A stretch of 42,746 nucleotides of DNA from Thermus composti (GTDB lineage: Bacteria; Deinococcota; Deinococci; Deinococcales; Thermaceae). The notes under the pieces are model-generated. The model made no database searches. It had not been told where the DNA came from and saw only the letters and a list, made by a program, of their open reading frames with translations. A program made the translations under genes and the position numbers. Of this stretch, positions 8,800 to 15,803 are shown one piece after another; the stretch's first letter is position 1; each line of letters opens with the position of its first letter. The stretch is from contig NZ_BMPJ01000018.1 of the NCBI RefSeq assembly GCF_014647535.1, positions 1-42,746 on the forward strand, given 5' to 3'.

Positions 8800-9611
8800 T
8801 GGCCTACGTTCTCTTCACCGACCTGGACGGGACCCTCCTGGACCTCCACACGGGGGAGGCGGGGCCCGCGGCCGAGGCCCTTAGGGCCCTCAAGGAAAGG
8901 GGGATCCCCGTGGTCTTCGCCTCGGCCAAGACCCGGGCGGAGCAGGAGGTCCTGCGAGGGGCCTTGGGCGTGGAAGACCCCTTCATCGTGGAAAACGGCG
9001 GGGCCATCTTTCTCCCCGAGGGCTACTTTCCCCAAAAGCCCGAAGGGGCGAAAGTGCGGGAGGGCTACTGGGTTTTGGAGCTCGGCCTCCCCTACGGGGA
9101 GATCCGAAGGCGCCTCAAACAGGCGGAGGCCCGGCTGGGGTCTCCCCTTGTGGGCTACGGGGACCTGAGCGCTGAGGAGGTAGCCCGGCGCACGGGGCTT
9201 GGCCTCGAGGCCGCCCGGTGGGCCAAGGCCCGGGAGTACGACGAGACCCTCTTCCTGGAAGAACCCGTGGAAGAGGCCCTTAAGGCCCTGGAGGCGGAGG
9301 GCCTCCGCTGGAGCCACGGCGGGCGCTTCTACCACGCCCACGGCCCTAACGACAAGGGCCAGGCGGTGCGGCTCCTCAAGGAGCTTTACCAGAGGTTCTG
9401 GGGGCCGGTGGTGGCGGTGGGCCTCGGGGACAGCGCCAACGACCGGCCCCTCCTTGAGGCGGTGGACCTGGCCGCCCTGGTGGAGCGGCCCGAAGGGGGC
9501 TGGCACCCTTTGGACCTGCCGGGGCTATGGCGGGTGCCGGGCGTGGGGCCCGAAGGCTTCGCCCGCGCCGCAAGCGCCCTCCTGGAAGGAAGGTGGGGAG
9601 AGGTCCGGTAA
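8799..9611 (+). CDS. mpgP: Mannosyl-3-phosphoglycerate phosphatase
   Basis: A 270-residue HAD-superfamily (Cof/MPGP-type) phosphatase that removes phosphate from mannosyl-3-phosphoglycerate to give mannosylglycerate. Motif I is FTDLDGTLLD with nucleophile D8 and acid D10. Motif II-like FASAKTR follows near residue 46. Motif IV is GLGDSANDRPLL near residue 208. It starts at an ATG that overlaps the mpgS stop codon. The assignment depends partly on the neighbour, since HAD specificity is hard to read alone. The TAA stop forms the start of TAAGCT, a possible -10 for the next gene. Confidence 0.92.
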   Translation: MAYVLFTDLDGTLLDLHTGEAGPAAEALRALKERGIPVVFASAKTRAEQEVLRGALGVEDPFIVENGGAIFLPEGYFPQKPEGAKVREGYWVLELGLPYGEIRRRLKQAEARLGSPLVGYGDLSAEEVARRTGLGLEAARWAKAREYDETLFLEEPVEEALKALEAEGLRWSHGGRFYHAHGPNDKGQAVRLLKELYQRFWGPVVAVGLGDSANDRPLLEAVDLAALVERPEGGWHPLDLPGLWRVPGVGPEGFARAASALLEGRWGEVR

Positions 9612-9614
9612 GCT
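9609..9614 (+). promoter_or_regulatory. Possible -10 (TAAGCT) made from the mpgP stop codon
   Basis: TAAGCT begins with the mpgP TAA and ends 6 nt before the GTG at 9621, the spacing expected for a leaderless mRNA. No -35 was identified. Confidence 0.3.
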
Positions 9615-9620
9615 TTGCTC

Positions 9621-10073
9621 GTGGCCTTGAGCTGGCGCAGGCTCTTCCTCCTAAGCCTCCTGGTGGGGTTGCTCTCAGGATTCGCCGGGGTGGGGTTCCA
9701 CTTCCTGGTGGAGGGCGTGGAAACGAGGGTCCTGGAAAGGCTCGCCCCGGGCCCCGGGGAAGGGGGCCTAGGCGCTTGGCTTCTCCCCCAGGTGGCCCGG
9801 CTTCTGGCCACGGGCCGCCCCGTGCCCTTGGACGAGGGGGGAAACACCTTCCTGGTACGCCTCACCCTGCCCAAGGACCACCCCTGGGTGGGCCACACCC
9901 TGGCCGAGCTCCGCCTTCCCCCAGGGGTCCTGGTGGCCTCGGTGCTCCGCCAGGGGACGACCCTGGTGCCCCGGGGAGAAACCCGCCTCAGGGCTCAGGA
10001 CCAGGTGGTGCTCCTGGGTACCCCGGAAGGGCTCAAGGAAGCGGCTGACCTTCCCCTGAAATTCTCCACCTAA
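9621..10073 (+). CDS. Short membrane protein with C-terminal RCK_C (TrkA-C) domain; possible ClC-channel remnant
   Basis: A protein of about 150 residues from GTG 9621 (a TTG at 9615 is also in frame). Residues 1-40 hold one membrane helix in a context (RLFLLSLLVGLLSGFAGVGF) that resembles the first helix of ClC chloride channels. The C-terminal 75 or so residues look like a TrkA-C / RCK_C ligand-binding domain (DHPWVGHTLAELRLP, then DQVVLLGTPEGL). ClC proteins ending in TrkA-C are normally several hundred residues longer. The channel core is missing here although the frame is open, which suggests an in-frame internal deletion. Alternatively it is a genuine small regulatory subunit. Confidence 0.5.
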   Translation: MALSWRRLFLLSLLVGLLSGFAGVGFHFLVEGVETRVLERLAPGPGEGGLGAWLLPQVARLLATGRPVPLDEGGNTFLVRLTLPKDHPWVGHTLAELRLPPGVLVASVLRQGTTLVPRGETRLRAQDQVVLLGTPEGLKEAADLPLKFST

Positions 10074-10104
10074 GCTCCTCCTCGAGGTAAGCTCCTCCTC
10101 GAGG
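10071..10104 (+). repeat. Perfect 17-bp tandem repeat in the alkaline phosphatase leader
   Basis: TAAGCTCCTCCTCGAGG occurs twice back to back (10071-10087, 10088-10104). The first copy starts with the stop codon of the upstream gene. Each copy carries CTCCTCC, an exact complement of the GGAGGAG ribosome binding site at 10104-10110. Confidence 0.95.
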
Positions 10105-10110
10105 GAGGAG
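10092..10110 (+). promoter_or_regulatory. Hairpin that would occlude the phosphatase ribosome binding site
   Basis: CTCCTCC (10092-10098), loop TCGAG, and GGAGGAG (10104-10110) form a perfect 7-bp stem that contains the Shine-Dalgarno sequence, 6 nt before the ATG at 10117. The upstream repeat offers a second CTCCTCC (10075-10081) as an alternative partner. This could set a translation threshold; whether it works at high growth temperature is unknown. Confidence 0.45.
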
Positions 10111-10116
10111 AAGCCC

Positions 10117-11628
10117 ATGAAACGACGGGATCTCTTGAAAGGAAGCCTGCTGGCAGGCACCCTGGCCCTTCTCCCCAAGGCCCAGGCCCAGGGCGCCCCG
10201 CAAAACCGCCCTGGCCTGGGGAGGCGTTACCGGAACCTGATCGTCTTCGTCTACGATGGCTTCTCCTGGGAGGACTACGCCATCGCCCAGGCCTACGCCC
10301 GGCGCCGGCAGGGGCGGACCCTGGCCCTGGAAAGGCTTCTCGCCCGCTACCCCACGGGCCTGGTGAACACCTATAGCCTCACCAGCTACGTCACCGAGTC
10401 CAGCGCCGCCGCCAACGCCATGTCCTGCGGGGTGAAAACGGTGAACGGCGGCCTGGCCATCCACGTGGACGGCACCCCTTTGAAGCCCTTCTTCGCCGCC
10501 GCCAAGGAGGCGGGCAAGGCGGTGGGCCTGGTGACCACCACCACCGTCACCAACGCCACTCCGGCGGGCTTCGTGGTCTCCAACCCCGACCGCAACGCCG
10601 AGGAAAGGATCGCCGAGCAGTACCTGGAGTTTGGGGCCGAGGTCTACCTGGGGGGCGGGGACTGCTTCTTCAGCCCGGAAAGACGATCGGACAAAAAGGA
10701 CCTCTACGCCGCCTTTGCCCAGGCGGGCTACGCCGTGGTGCGGACCCCCCAGGACCTCGCCCAAACCAACGCCGATAAGCTCCTCGGGGTTTTCAGCGAA
10801 AGCCACATCCCCTACGAGATAGACCGGCGCTTCCAAGGGCTAAGGGTCCCAAGCCTCAAGGAGATGGTCCAGGCGGCCCTGCCCCGGCTGGCCTCCTACC
10901 GGCAGGGCTTCGCCCTCCAGGTGGAGGCGGGGCGGATTGACCACGCCAACCACCTAAACGACGCCGGGGCCACCCTTTGGGACGTGCTGGCCGCAGACGA
11001 GGCCCTGGAGCTCCTCATGGCCTTTGTGGACCAGCACCCCGACACCCTCCTCATCGTGGTCTCCGACCACGCCACCGGGACCGGGGGGCTTTACGGGGCC
11101 GGGCAGAGCTACCTGGAGAGCTCCCTGGGGATTGACCTTTTGGAGGGCCAGAAGGCCAGCTTTGAGCACATGCTCCGCCTCCTGGGCTCCTCCCCGGACC
11201 CGGCCCAGGTGAAGGAGGCCTACCGGGCGCTGAAGGGGGTGGGCCTCGAGGACGGGGAGGCGGAGCGGGTGGTCCGGGCCATCCGGGAAAAGGTCTACTG
11301 GCCCGAGGGGGTGCGCCACGGCGTCCAGCCCGCCAACACCCTGGCCTGGGCCATGGCGCAACGGAACCCCGAAAGGCCCGACCGCCCCAACATCGGCTTC
11401 GCCTCCGGCCAGCACACGGCAAGCCCTGTGATGCTGGCCCTCTACGGCCAGGGCCTAGGCTTCCAGAACCTGGGGCTTCTGGACAACACCCAGGTCTTCC
11501 ACCTCATGGGCCAGGCCCTGGGGATCCGCTACCAAAACCCCGCCATGAGCGAGGAGGAGGCCCTGGAGATCCTCAAGGCCCGCCCCCAGGCCCAAGGCCT
11601 CCGCCACCCTGAGGACACCCTGGCCTAA
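10117..11628 (+). CDS. phoA: Alkaline phosphatase, Tat-exported
   Basis: A 503-residue secreted alkaline phosphatase that releases phosphate from phosphomonoesters outside the cytoplasm. The N terminus MKRRDLLKG...LALLPKAQA is a twin-arginine signal ending near residue 25. The nucleophile region reads TESSAAANAMSCGVKT (about residues 92-107), with Ser for phosphorylation. Metal-site segments are DHANH near 273 and VSDHATGTGG near 315, and a further His lies in FASGQHTA near 430. A GGAGGAG site precedes the ATG but is buried in a possible hairpin. A strong terminator follows, so transcription probably ends with this gene. Confidence 0.9.
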   Translation: MKRRDLLKGSLLAGTLALLPKAQAQGAPQNRPGLGRRYRNLIVFVYDGFSWEDYAIAQAYARRRQGRTLALERLLARYPTGLVNTYSLTSYVTESSAAANAMSCGVKTVNGGLAIHVDGTPLKPFFAAAKEAGKAVGLVTTTTVTNATPAGFVVSNPDRNAEERIAEQYLEFGAEVYLGGGDCFFSPERRSDKKDLYAAFAQAGYAVVRTPQDLAQTNADKLLGVFSESHIPYEIDRRFQGLRVPSLKEMVQAALPRLASYRQGFALQVEAGRIDHANHLNDAGATLWDVLAADEALELLMAFVDQHPDTLLIVVSDHATGTGGLYGAGQSYLESSLGIDLLEGQKASFEHMLRLLGSSPDPAQVKEAYRALKGVGLEDGEAERVVRAIREKVYWPEGVRHGVQPANTLAWAMAQRNPERPDRPNIGFASGQHTASPVMLALYGQGLGFQNLGLLDNTQVFHLMGQALGIRYQNPAMSEEEALEILKARPQAQGLRHPEDTLA

Positions 11629-11646
11629 CCCCAAACCCTTTCCCCG

Positions 11647-11673
11647 CCCCGCCCCCTAGGGGGCGGGGTTTTT
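11647..11673 (+). terminator. Intrinsic terminator after alkaline phosphatase
   Basis: CCCCGCCCCC (11647-11656) and GGGGGCGGGG (11659-11668) are a perfect inverted repeat separated by TA, followed directly by TTTTT (11669-11673). Confidence 0.92.
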
Positions 11674-11679
11674 GCGAAG

Positions 11680-11698
11680 GATTATCGTTCTCAATACT
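11680..11698. promoter_or_regulatory. Fur-box-like sequence before the heme/iron operon
   Basis: GATTATCGTTCTCAATACT resembles the 19-bp Fur consensus (GATAATGATAATCATTATC) and is closer to common variants containing ATCGTTCTCATT. The match is partial. It lies in an AT-rich island unusual for this DNA, about 22 bp before the -35 of the operon. TAAAAT at 11701-11706 could be a second -10 just downstream of it. Iron control would suit the genes that follow. Confidence 0.4.
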
Positions 11699-11719
11699 CT
11701 TAAAATCCGACCGGAATAC

Positions 11720-11748
11720 TTGACTTTTTCTCCCTCCCCGCCTAGCCT
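11720..11748 (+). promoter_or_regulatory. Promoter of the heme/iron uptake operon
   Basis: TTGACT (11720-11725) and TAGCCT (11743-11748) are spaced by 17 nt. A strong AGGAGGTG ribosome binding site (11757-11764) lies 5 nt before the GTG start at 11770, so the transcript would have a short leader. Confidence 0.65.
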
Positions 11749-11769
11749 TGACCCCTAGGAGGTGCGCCG

Positions 11770-12090
11770 GTGTTCGTGGTGATGAACCGCATCCCCGTAA
11801 AACCCGAGTACGCCGAGCGGTTTGAGGAGGTTTTCCGCACGCGGGCCCGCCTGGTGGACCGGATGCCGGGGTTCATCCGCAACCTGGTCCTGAGGCCTAA
11901 AAACCCCGAGGACCCCTACATCGTCCTCACCTTCTGGGAGAGCGAGGAGGCCTTCCGGGCCTGGACGGAAAGCCCCGCCTTCAAGGAAGGCCACGCCCGT
12001 AGCGGCACCCTGCCCAAGGAGGCCTTCCGGGGACCCAATCGGCTGGAGACCTTCCAGGTGGTGTTGGACTCGGAGGTGGAAGGTGATTGA
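11770..12090 (+). CDS. Antibiotic-biosynthesis-monooxygenase-fold protein, HmoA/IsdG-like heme-degrading enzyme
   Basis: A 106-residue ferredoxin-like alpha/beta-barrel protein. The pattern MNRIPVKPEYAERFEEVF at the N terminus, MPGFIRNLVL near residue 36 and TFWESEEAFRAW near 57 match the ABM family. Small members of this family next to heme transport genes usually open the heme ring to release iron (IsdG, HmoA, HmoB). The GTG start is fixed by the AGGAGGTG just upstream. As first gene of the HmuTUV operon, a role in heme breakdown is the best inference; the catalytic residues were not individually confirmed. Confidence 0.75.
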   Translation: MFVVMNRIPVKPEYAERFEEVFRTRARLVDRMPGFIRNLVLRPKNPEDPYIVLTFWESEEAFRAWTESPAFKEGHARSGTLPKEAFRGPNRLETFQVVLDSEVEGD

Positions 12091-12700
12091 AGCTCCCCCT
12101 GCCTGGGTCCTCCTCAAGTGGGCCCGGGAGCGGGTCTACACCCTCCCCGAGGACTTCCCTGGCTTCTGGGCCCGGCTCAACGTCCACCTGGACGGGGTCT
12201 GGTACGTGGGGGAGGTGGAGGCGGAGGGCTTTACCCCCAGGGTGCACCTCCCCCAAGGGGTCCAGGACCTGGCGCAAAAGGAGCTCGTCTCCCTTCTCGG
12301 CCACCGCCGGCCCGTGCCCTTCGCCGAGGGGGAGGGCCGCTACCCCATGCGCCTCTTCGCCGAGGGGCCCTTGGGCACGGGGATCGCCCTGGAAGACCCC
12401 TTCCGGTCCCGGATCTGGGTGAAGGAAGGGAGGCTTTGCCTCATTGAGCGCCACCTCCCCCAGGGGTCCTTCCGCATCCACCTGGAAAGCTGGAAGGAGG
12501 TAGGGGAAAAACTCCTCCCCCACCGCTTCCTCCTGGTCCAGCGGGACCCCCAAGGCCGCCTCCTCAAGGTGGAAAGGTTCCGGGACGAGTACGCCCCCTT
12601 CGGCCCCTACTGGCTTCCCGTGGAACGGGAGGTGGTGGCGGAGGGGGAGGGGCTTGGGGTTTTGGTCCTGCGGCTTGAGGACCTGGAGGTGAAGGCATGA
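12083..12700 (+). CDS. DUF3386-like protein of the heme operon
   Basis: A soluble protein of 205 residues with no signal peptide. The opening (ARERVYTLPEDFPGF, residues 14-28) resembles DUF3386 proteins, known mostly from cyanobacteria and of unknown function. The rest is beta-rich with many aromatic residues, in keeping with a lipocalin-like or LolA-like small-ligand fold, though this is inference. The GTG start overlaps the upstream gene by 8 nt, and its stop overlaps the HmuT ATG (ATGA). Tight coupling to a heme-degrading monooxygenase and heme importer suggests heme handling in the cytoplasm. Confidence 0.65.
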   Translation: MIEAPPAWVLLKWARERVYTLPEDFPGFWARLNVHLDGVWYVGEVEAEGFTPRVHLPQGVQDLAQKELVSLLGHRRPVPFAEGEGRYPMRLFAEGPLGTGIALEDPFRSRIWVKEGRLCLIERHLPQGSFRIHLESWKEVGEKLLPHRFLLVQRDPQGRLLKVERFRDEYAPFGPYWLPVEREVVAEGEGLGVLVLRLEDLEVKA

Positions 12701-13599
12701 GAAAGGGCATCGCCTGGCTTTGCTTGATCGGCCTGGCCCTGGCCCAGCCCTTCCGGGTGGTGGACGCCACGGGCAAGGCGGTGGAGGTGCGCTCCATAGA
12801 GCGCATCGTGAGCCTGGACGGGATCACCACCGAGATCCTCTTCGCCCTGGGGGTGGGGGAGAAGGTGGTGGGGCGGGACGACTCCAGCTACTACCCGCCC
12901 CAGGTCCAAAAGCTTCCCAGTGTGGGCTACCAGTTCCGGCTTTCCGCCGAGGGGATCCTCTCCCTTAAGCCCACCCTGGTGATCGGCCGGGAGGACGTGC
13001 GGCCCAAGGAGGTGGTGGAGCAACTCAAGGGGGTAGGGGTCACGGTGGTCCTGGTCCCCGCCGAGCCCAGCGTGGAAGGGGCTAAGGGGAAGATCCGCAC
13101 CATCGCCCAGGCGGTGGGGCAGGCGGCCCGGGGGGAGACCTTGGTAAGGGCCCTGGAGCGGGACCTCCTGCTCCTTCGGGCCTTCCAGGCCCAGCACGCC
13201 CCCAAGGGGAAGCTCAAGGGGCTTTTCCTCTACCTGCGGGGCCCCGGGACCACCTTTGTCTGCGGGGAGGGGAGCACCCCGGTGGGGATGATGGAACTCG
13301 CGGGCCTGGAAAACGCCGCCAAGGGGATAAGGGAGTGCCAGCCCATGACCGCGGAAAGCGTGGTGGCGGCGAGGCCTGATGTGATCGTGGTCTTCAGCAA
13401 GGGGCTTCAGAGCGTGGGGGGCCTCGAGGGGCTCTTGCGGCTTCCCGGCATCGCCCAAACCCCCGCAGGAAGGAATCGGAAGGTGGTGGCCATGGACGAC
13501 CTCTACCTGGGAAGCTTCGGCCCCCGGGCGGGAAGGGCGGCTTTGGACCTCTTCCGGGCCGCCTACCTCCTGGAGGGCTTCGTGGAGGTGAACCCGTGA
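12697..13599 (+). CDS. hmuT: Heme ABC transporter substrate-binding protein
   Basis: A 300-residue exported binding protein of the HmuT class (periplasmic hemin binding). It has a signal peptide (residues 1 to about 17, ending ALAQ). The body has two Rossmann-like lobes: RIVSLDGITTEILFALG near 30 and PTLVIGREDV near 90. QPMTAESVVAARPDVIVV near 223 and MDDLYLGSFGPR near 267 are strongly HmuT-like. A Tyr/His heme ligand was not pinned down. It overlaps the DUF3386-like gene by 4 nt. Its end carries GGAGGTGA, the ribosome binding site for the micropeptide that follows. Confidence 0.88.
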   Translation: MRKGIAWLCLIGLALAQPFRVVDATGKAVEVRSIERIVSLDGITTEILFALGVGEKVVGRDDSSYYPPQVQKLPSVGYQFRLSAEGILSLKPTLVIGREDVRPKEVVEQLKGVGVTVVLVPAEPSVEGAKGKIRTIAQAVGQAARGETLVRALERDLLLLRAFQAQHAPKGKLKGLFLYLRGPGTTFVCGEGSTPVGMMELAGLENAAKGIRECQPMTAESVVAARPDVIVVFSKGLQSVGGLEGLLRLPGIAQTPAGRNRKVVAMDDLYLGSFGPRAGRAALDLFRAAYLLEGFVEVNP

Positions 13600-13709
13600 G
13601 GAACCCCCTTTTCCTCCGCGCCTTCCTAAAGGCCGTTCTCCTGCTCCTCCTTTTGGGAAAGCCGGTCCCCGAAAGCCCGGAAGCGGCCTTCCGGGAGGGG
13701 GTATGGTAG
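13596..13709 (+). CDS. 37-residue single-helix membrane micropeptide between hmuT and hmuU
   Basis: A GTG codon at 13596 overlaps the hmuT stop (GTGA) and sits 7 nt after a perfect GGAGG (13584-13588). The product is MRNPLFLRAFLKAV, then a run of six Leu, then GKPVPESPEAAFREGVW. It has a basic N terminus, one short hydrophobic helix (about residues 11-21) and an acidic/Pro-rich tail. The TAG stop (13707-13709) lies inside the first codons of hmuU, so both ends are translationally coupled. Codon use matches the neighbours. No family is recognised. It could be a small subunit or assembly factor for the heme permease, or merely a translated coupler. Confidence 0.65.
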   Translation: MRNPLFLRAFLKAVLLLLLLGKPVPESPEAAFREGVW

Positions 13710-14725
13710 GCACCTTCCCCTTCCGCCGCTACCGCCAGGCCCTTTTGGGCCTTACCCTCCTTCTGCCCTTCGCCCTCCTCCTGGGGGCGGGGATCGGGGC
13801 CTACCCCATCCCCCCCTGGGCCATCCCGGAGATCCTCCTAAAGGGCGAGGGGGTGGAGTACCAGGTCCTCACCGCCCTCCGCTTCCCCCGGGTCCTGGGG
13901 GCGGGGTTGGTGGGGGGGCTTCTGGCCTTGGCGGGGGCGGTGCTCCAGGGGCTTTTCCGGAACCCCCTGGTGGACCCCGGACTCATCGGGGTCTCCTCGG
14001 GGGCGGCCTTGGGGGCGGCCCTCTTCATCGTCCTGGTCCCGGGGGCGGGGGTTTTAGAGACCTACGCCCTCCCCCTCTTCGCCTTCCTGGGGGGGCTTTT
14101 GGCCACCCTTCTCCTTTGGCGGCTCGCCCAGACCCCCTTAGGCGTCCAGGTCACCGTGTTGCTCTTGGCGGGCATCGCCCTAAACGCCCTGGTGGGGGCG
14201 GGGATCGGCCTCCTCACCTTCTTGGCCACGGAGGAGGAGCTCAGGAGCCTCACCTTCTGGATGCTGGGAGGGTTTTCCGCCCTCACCTGGAGGCTCCTTT
14301 TGGCCGGGCTTCCCCTGGCCCTTTTGGCCCTGGCGCTCCTTTTGCCCTTGGCCCGGGGGCTTAACGCCCTTGCCCTGGGGGAGCGGGAGGCCTTCCACCT
14401 TGGGGTGGACCTGGAGCGCCTAAAGGGGCGGGCGGTGGCGGGGGCCGCCGTGGGGGTGGGGGAGGCGGTGGCCTACGGCGCCCTCTTGGGGCTTTTGGGC
14501 CTCGTGGCCCCCCACCTCTTCCGCCTCCTGGCGGGCCCCGACCACCGCTACCTCCTGCCCGGGGCCTTTTTCCTAGGGGGGAGCCTGGCGGTCCTCGCCG
14601 ACCTCCTCGCCCGCACCCTGGCGGCCCCGGCGGAGATCCCCGTGGGGGTGGTGACGGCCCTTTTGGGGGGGCCCTTCTTCCTCTACCTGGTCCTGAAGCA
14701 CAAGCGGGAGGTGTACCGTGCTTAA
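13703..14725 (+). CDS. hmuU: Heme/iron ABC transporter permease (FecCD family)
   Basis: A 340-residue inner-membrane permease of the BtuC/FecCD family with about 9-10 helices. Diagnostic segments are LRFPRVLGAGLVGGLLALAG (about residues 58-77), then FRNPLVDPGLIGVSSGAALG, and near the C terminus the LVAPHLFRLLAGPDHR loop that couples to the ATPase. The Arg-Pro-Arg style entry and the HmuT/HmuV neighbours support heme import. The ATG at 13703 overlaps the micropeptide stop, with GGAGG 4 nt upstream. The GTG of hmuV overlaps its end by 8 nt. Confidence 0.9.
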   Translation: MVGTFPFRRYRQALLGLTLLLPFALLLGAGIGAYPIPPWAIPEILLKGEGVEYQVLTALRFPRVLGAGLVGGLLALAGAVLQGLFRNPLVDPGLIGVSSGAALGAALFIVLVPGAGVLETYALPLFAFLGGLLATLLLWRLAQTPLGVQVTVLLLAGIALNALVGAGIGLLTFLATEEELRSLTFWMLGGFSALTWRLLLAGLPLALLALALLLPLARGLNALALGEREAFHLGVDLERLKGRAVAGAAVGVGEAVAYGALLGLLGLVAPHLFRLLAGPDHRYLLPGAFFLGGSLAVLADLLARTLAAPAEIPVGVVTALLGGPFFLYLVLKHKREVYRA

Positions 14726-15494
14726 GGCCAAGAACCTGGGCTACCGTGCGGGAAGCCGCTGGCTTTTAAAGGGCGTGGACCTCGCTTTGCGGGAAGGGGA
14801 GTTTTTAGCGGTCCTGGGCCCTAACGGGAGCGGCAAGACCACCCTCTTAAGGCTCCTCGCCGGGGAGCTTCGGCCCACGGAAGGGGAGGTCTTCTTCCTG
14901 GAAAAGCCCCTCGCCACCTACGGGCCTAAGGAACTGGCCCGCAAGCGGGCGGTCCTCTCCCAAAGCCGGGAGATGGCCTTTCCCTACACCGCCTACGAGG
15001 TGGCCTTCCTGGGAAGGCTTCCCCACCTCCAGGGCCGGGAAACCCCCCTGGATCACCAGAAGACCCTGAAGGCCCTGGAGAGGGTGCGGGGCCTTCCCCT
15101 TAAGGAAAGGCTTTTTACAAGCCTCTCGGGGGGCGAGGCCATGCGGGTGGAGGCGGCCCGGCTCCTCAACCAGGAGGCCCGGCTCTTCCTCCTGGACGAG
15201 CCCACCAACCACCTGGACCCTAGGTACGCCCTCGAGCTCCTCTGCCTCTTCCGGGCCCTGGCCTACGAGGGCAAGGGGGTGGTGGCCGTGCTCCACGACC
15301 TGAACCTGGCGGGCCTCTTCGCCGACCGGGTGCTCCTTTTGAAGGAGGGGCGGGCCATGGCCTACGGCCCCCCCCAAAGCCTCCTCCACCCCGACCTCCT
15401 GGAGGAGGTCTACGGGGTGCCCTTCCGCCGCCTAGGCGACCCCAAAGGCCCCGCCTTCCTCGTCCCCGTGCCCCAGGAGGTGGCCCGTGGATGA
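14718..15494 (+). CDS. hmuV: Heme ABC transporter ATP-binding protein
   Basis: A 258-residue ABC ATPase of the FepC/HmuV group that powers the HmuU permease. Walker A is GPNGSGKTT (about residues 34-42), the signature is LSGGEAMRVEAARLL (about 137), Walker B is LFLLDEPTNHLD, and the switch His lies in AVLHDLN. The Q-loop reads LSQSRE near 77. The start is GTG overlapping the hmuU stop by 8 nt. The end overlaps the next gene by 8 nt in the same arrangement. Confidence 0.92.
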   Translation: MLKAKNLGYRAGSRWLLKGVDLALREGEFLAVLGPNGSGKTTLLRLLAGELRPTEGEVFFLEKPLATYGPKELARKRAVLSQSREMAFPYTAYEVAFLGRLPHLQGRETPLDHQKTLKALERVRGLPLKERLFTSLSGGEAMRVEAARLLNQEARLFLLDEPTNHLDPRYALELLCLFRALAYEGKGVVAVLHDLNLAGLFADRVLLLKEGRAMAYGPPQSLLHPDLLEEVYGVPFRRLGDPKGPAFLVPVPQEVARG

Positions 15495-15795
15495 CCACCA
15501 GGAGGTGGTGGCCCGGCTCTCGGAGGCCCGCTACCTCGCCCGCTGCCCCTGCCAGGGGGGGACCTACCACCTCCACTGGGACGCCGCCACCTTCCGCCTC
15601 ACCCCCGAGGGGCTCGGCTTTCTGGCCCAGGTGCTGGAGGACCTCCTGGCCCAGGGGGAGGAGGGGGTGGTGTGGCTCGGCGCGGTGGGGCTCAGGTTCC
15701 GGAAGGGGGAAGGATGGGCGCTCCTCTGGCTTTTGCGGCAGGGGACCCTTCTCCCAAAAAAGGCCCTGGAAGGAAGCTTCCGGCACGTGAACTAG
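15487..15795 (+). CDS. Small CxC/HxH protein of the heme operon, unknown function
   Basis: A 102-residue soluble protein starting at GTG 15487, 6 nt after AGGAGG. The sequence RCPCQGGTYHLHWD gives C20-x-C22 and H28-x-H30, a compact set of potential metal or heme ligands. A Leu-rich helical segment (about residues 37-56) and a basic, aromatic C-terminal half follow. I do not recognise the family. It sits between the HmuV ATPase and the second binding protein and is coupled to both, so a heme- or iron-related role is likely but unproven. An alternative is a small regulator that senses heme or iron. Confidence 0.6.
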   Translation: MDDHQEVVARLSEARYLARCPCQGGTYHLHWDAATFRLTPEGLGFLAQVLEDLLAQGEEGVVWLGAVGLRFRKGEGWALLWLLRQGTLLPKKALEGSFRHVN

Positions 15796-15803
15796 GAGGA
15801 AAG

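Noticed and set aside
15672-15803. Longer N terminus for the FhuD-like binding protein
   Set aside because: The extension overlaps the small CxC/HxH gene, and an ideal AGGAGG precedes the internal ATG at 15804, which starts a proper signal peptide.
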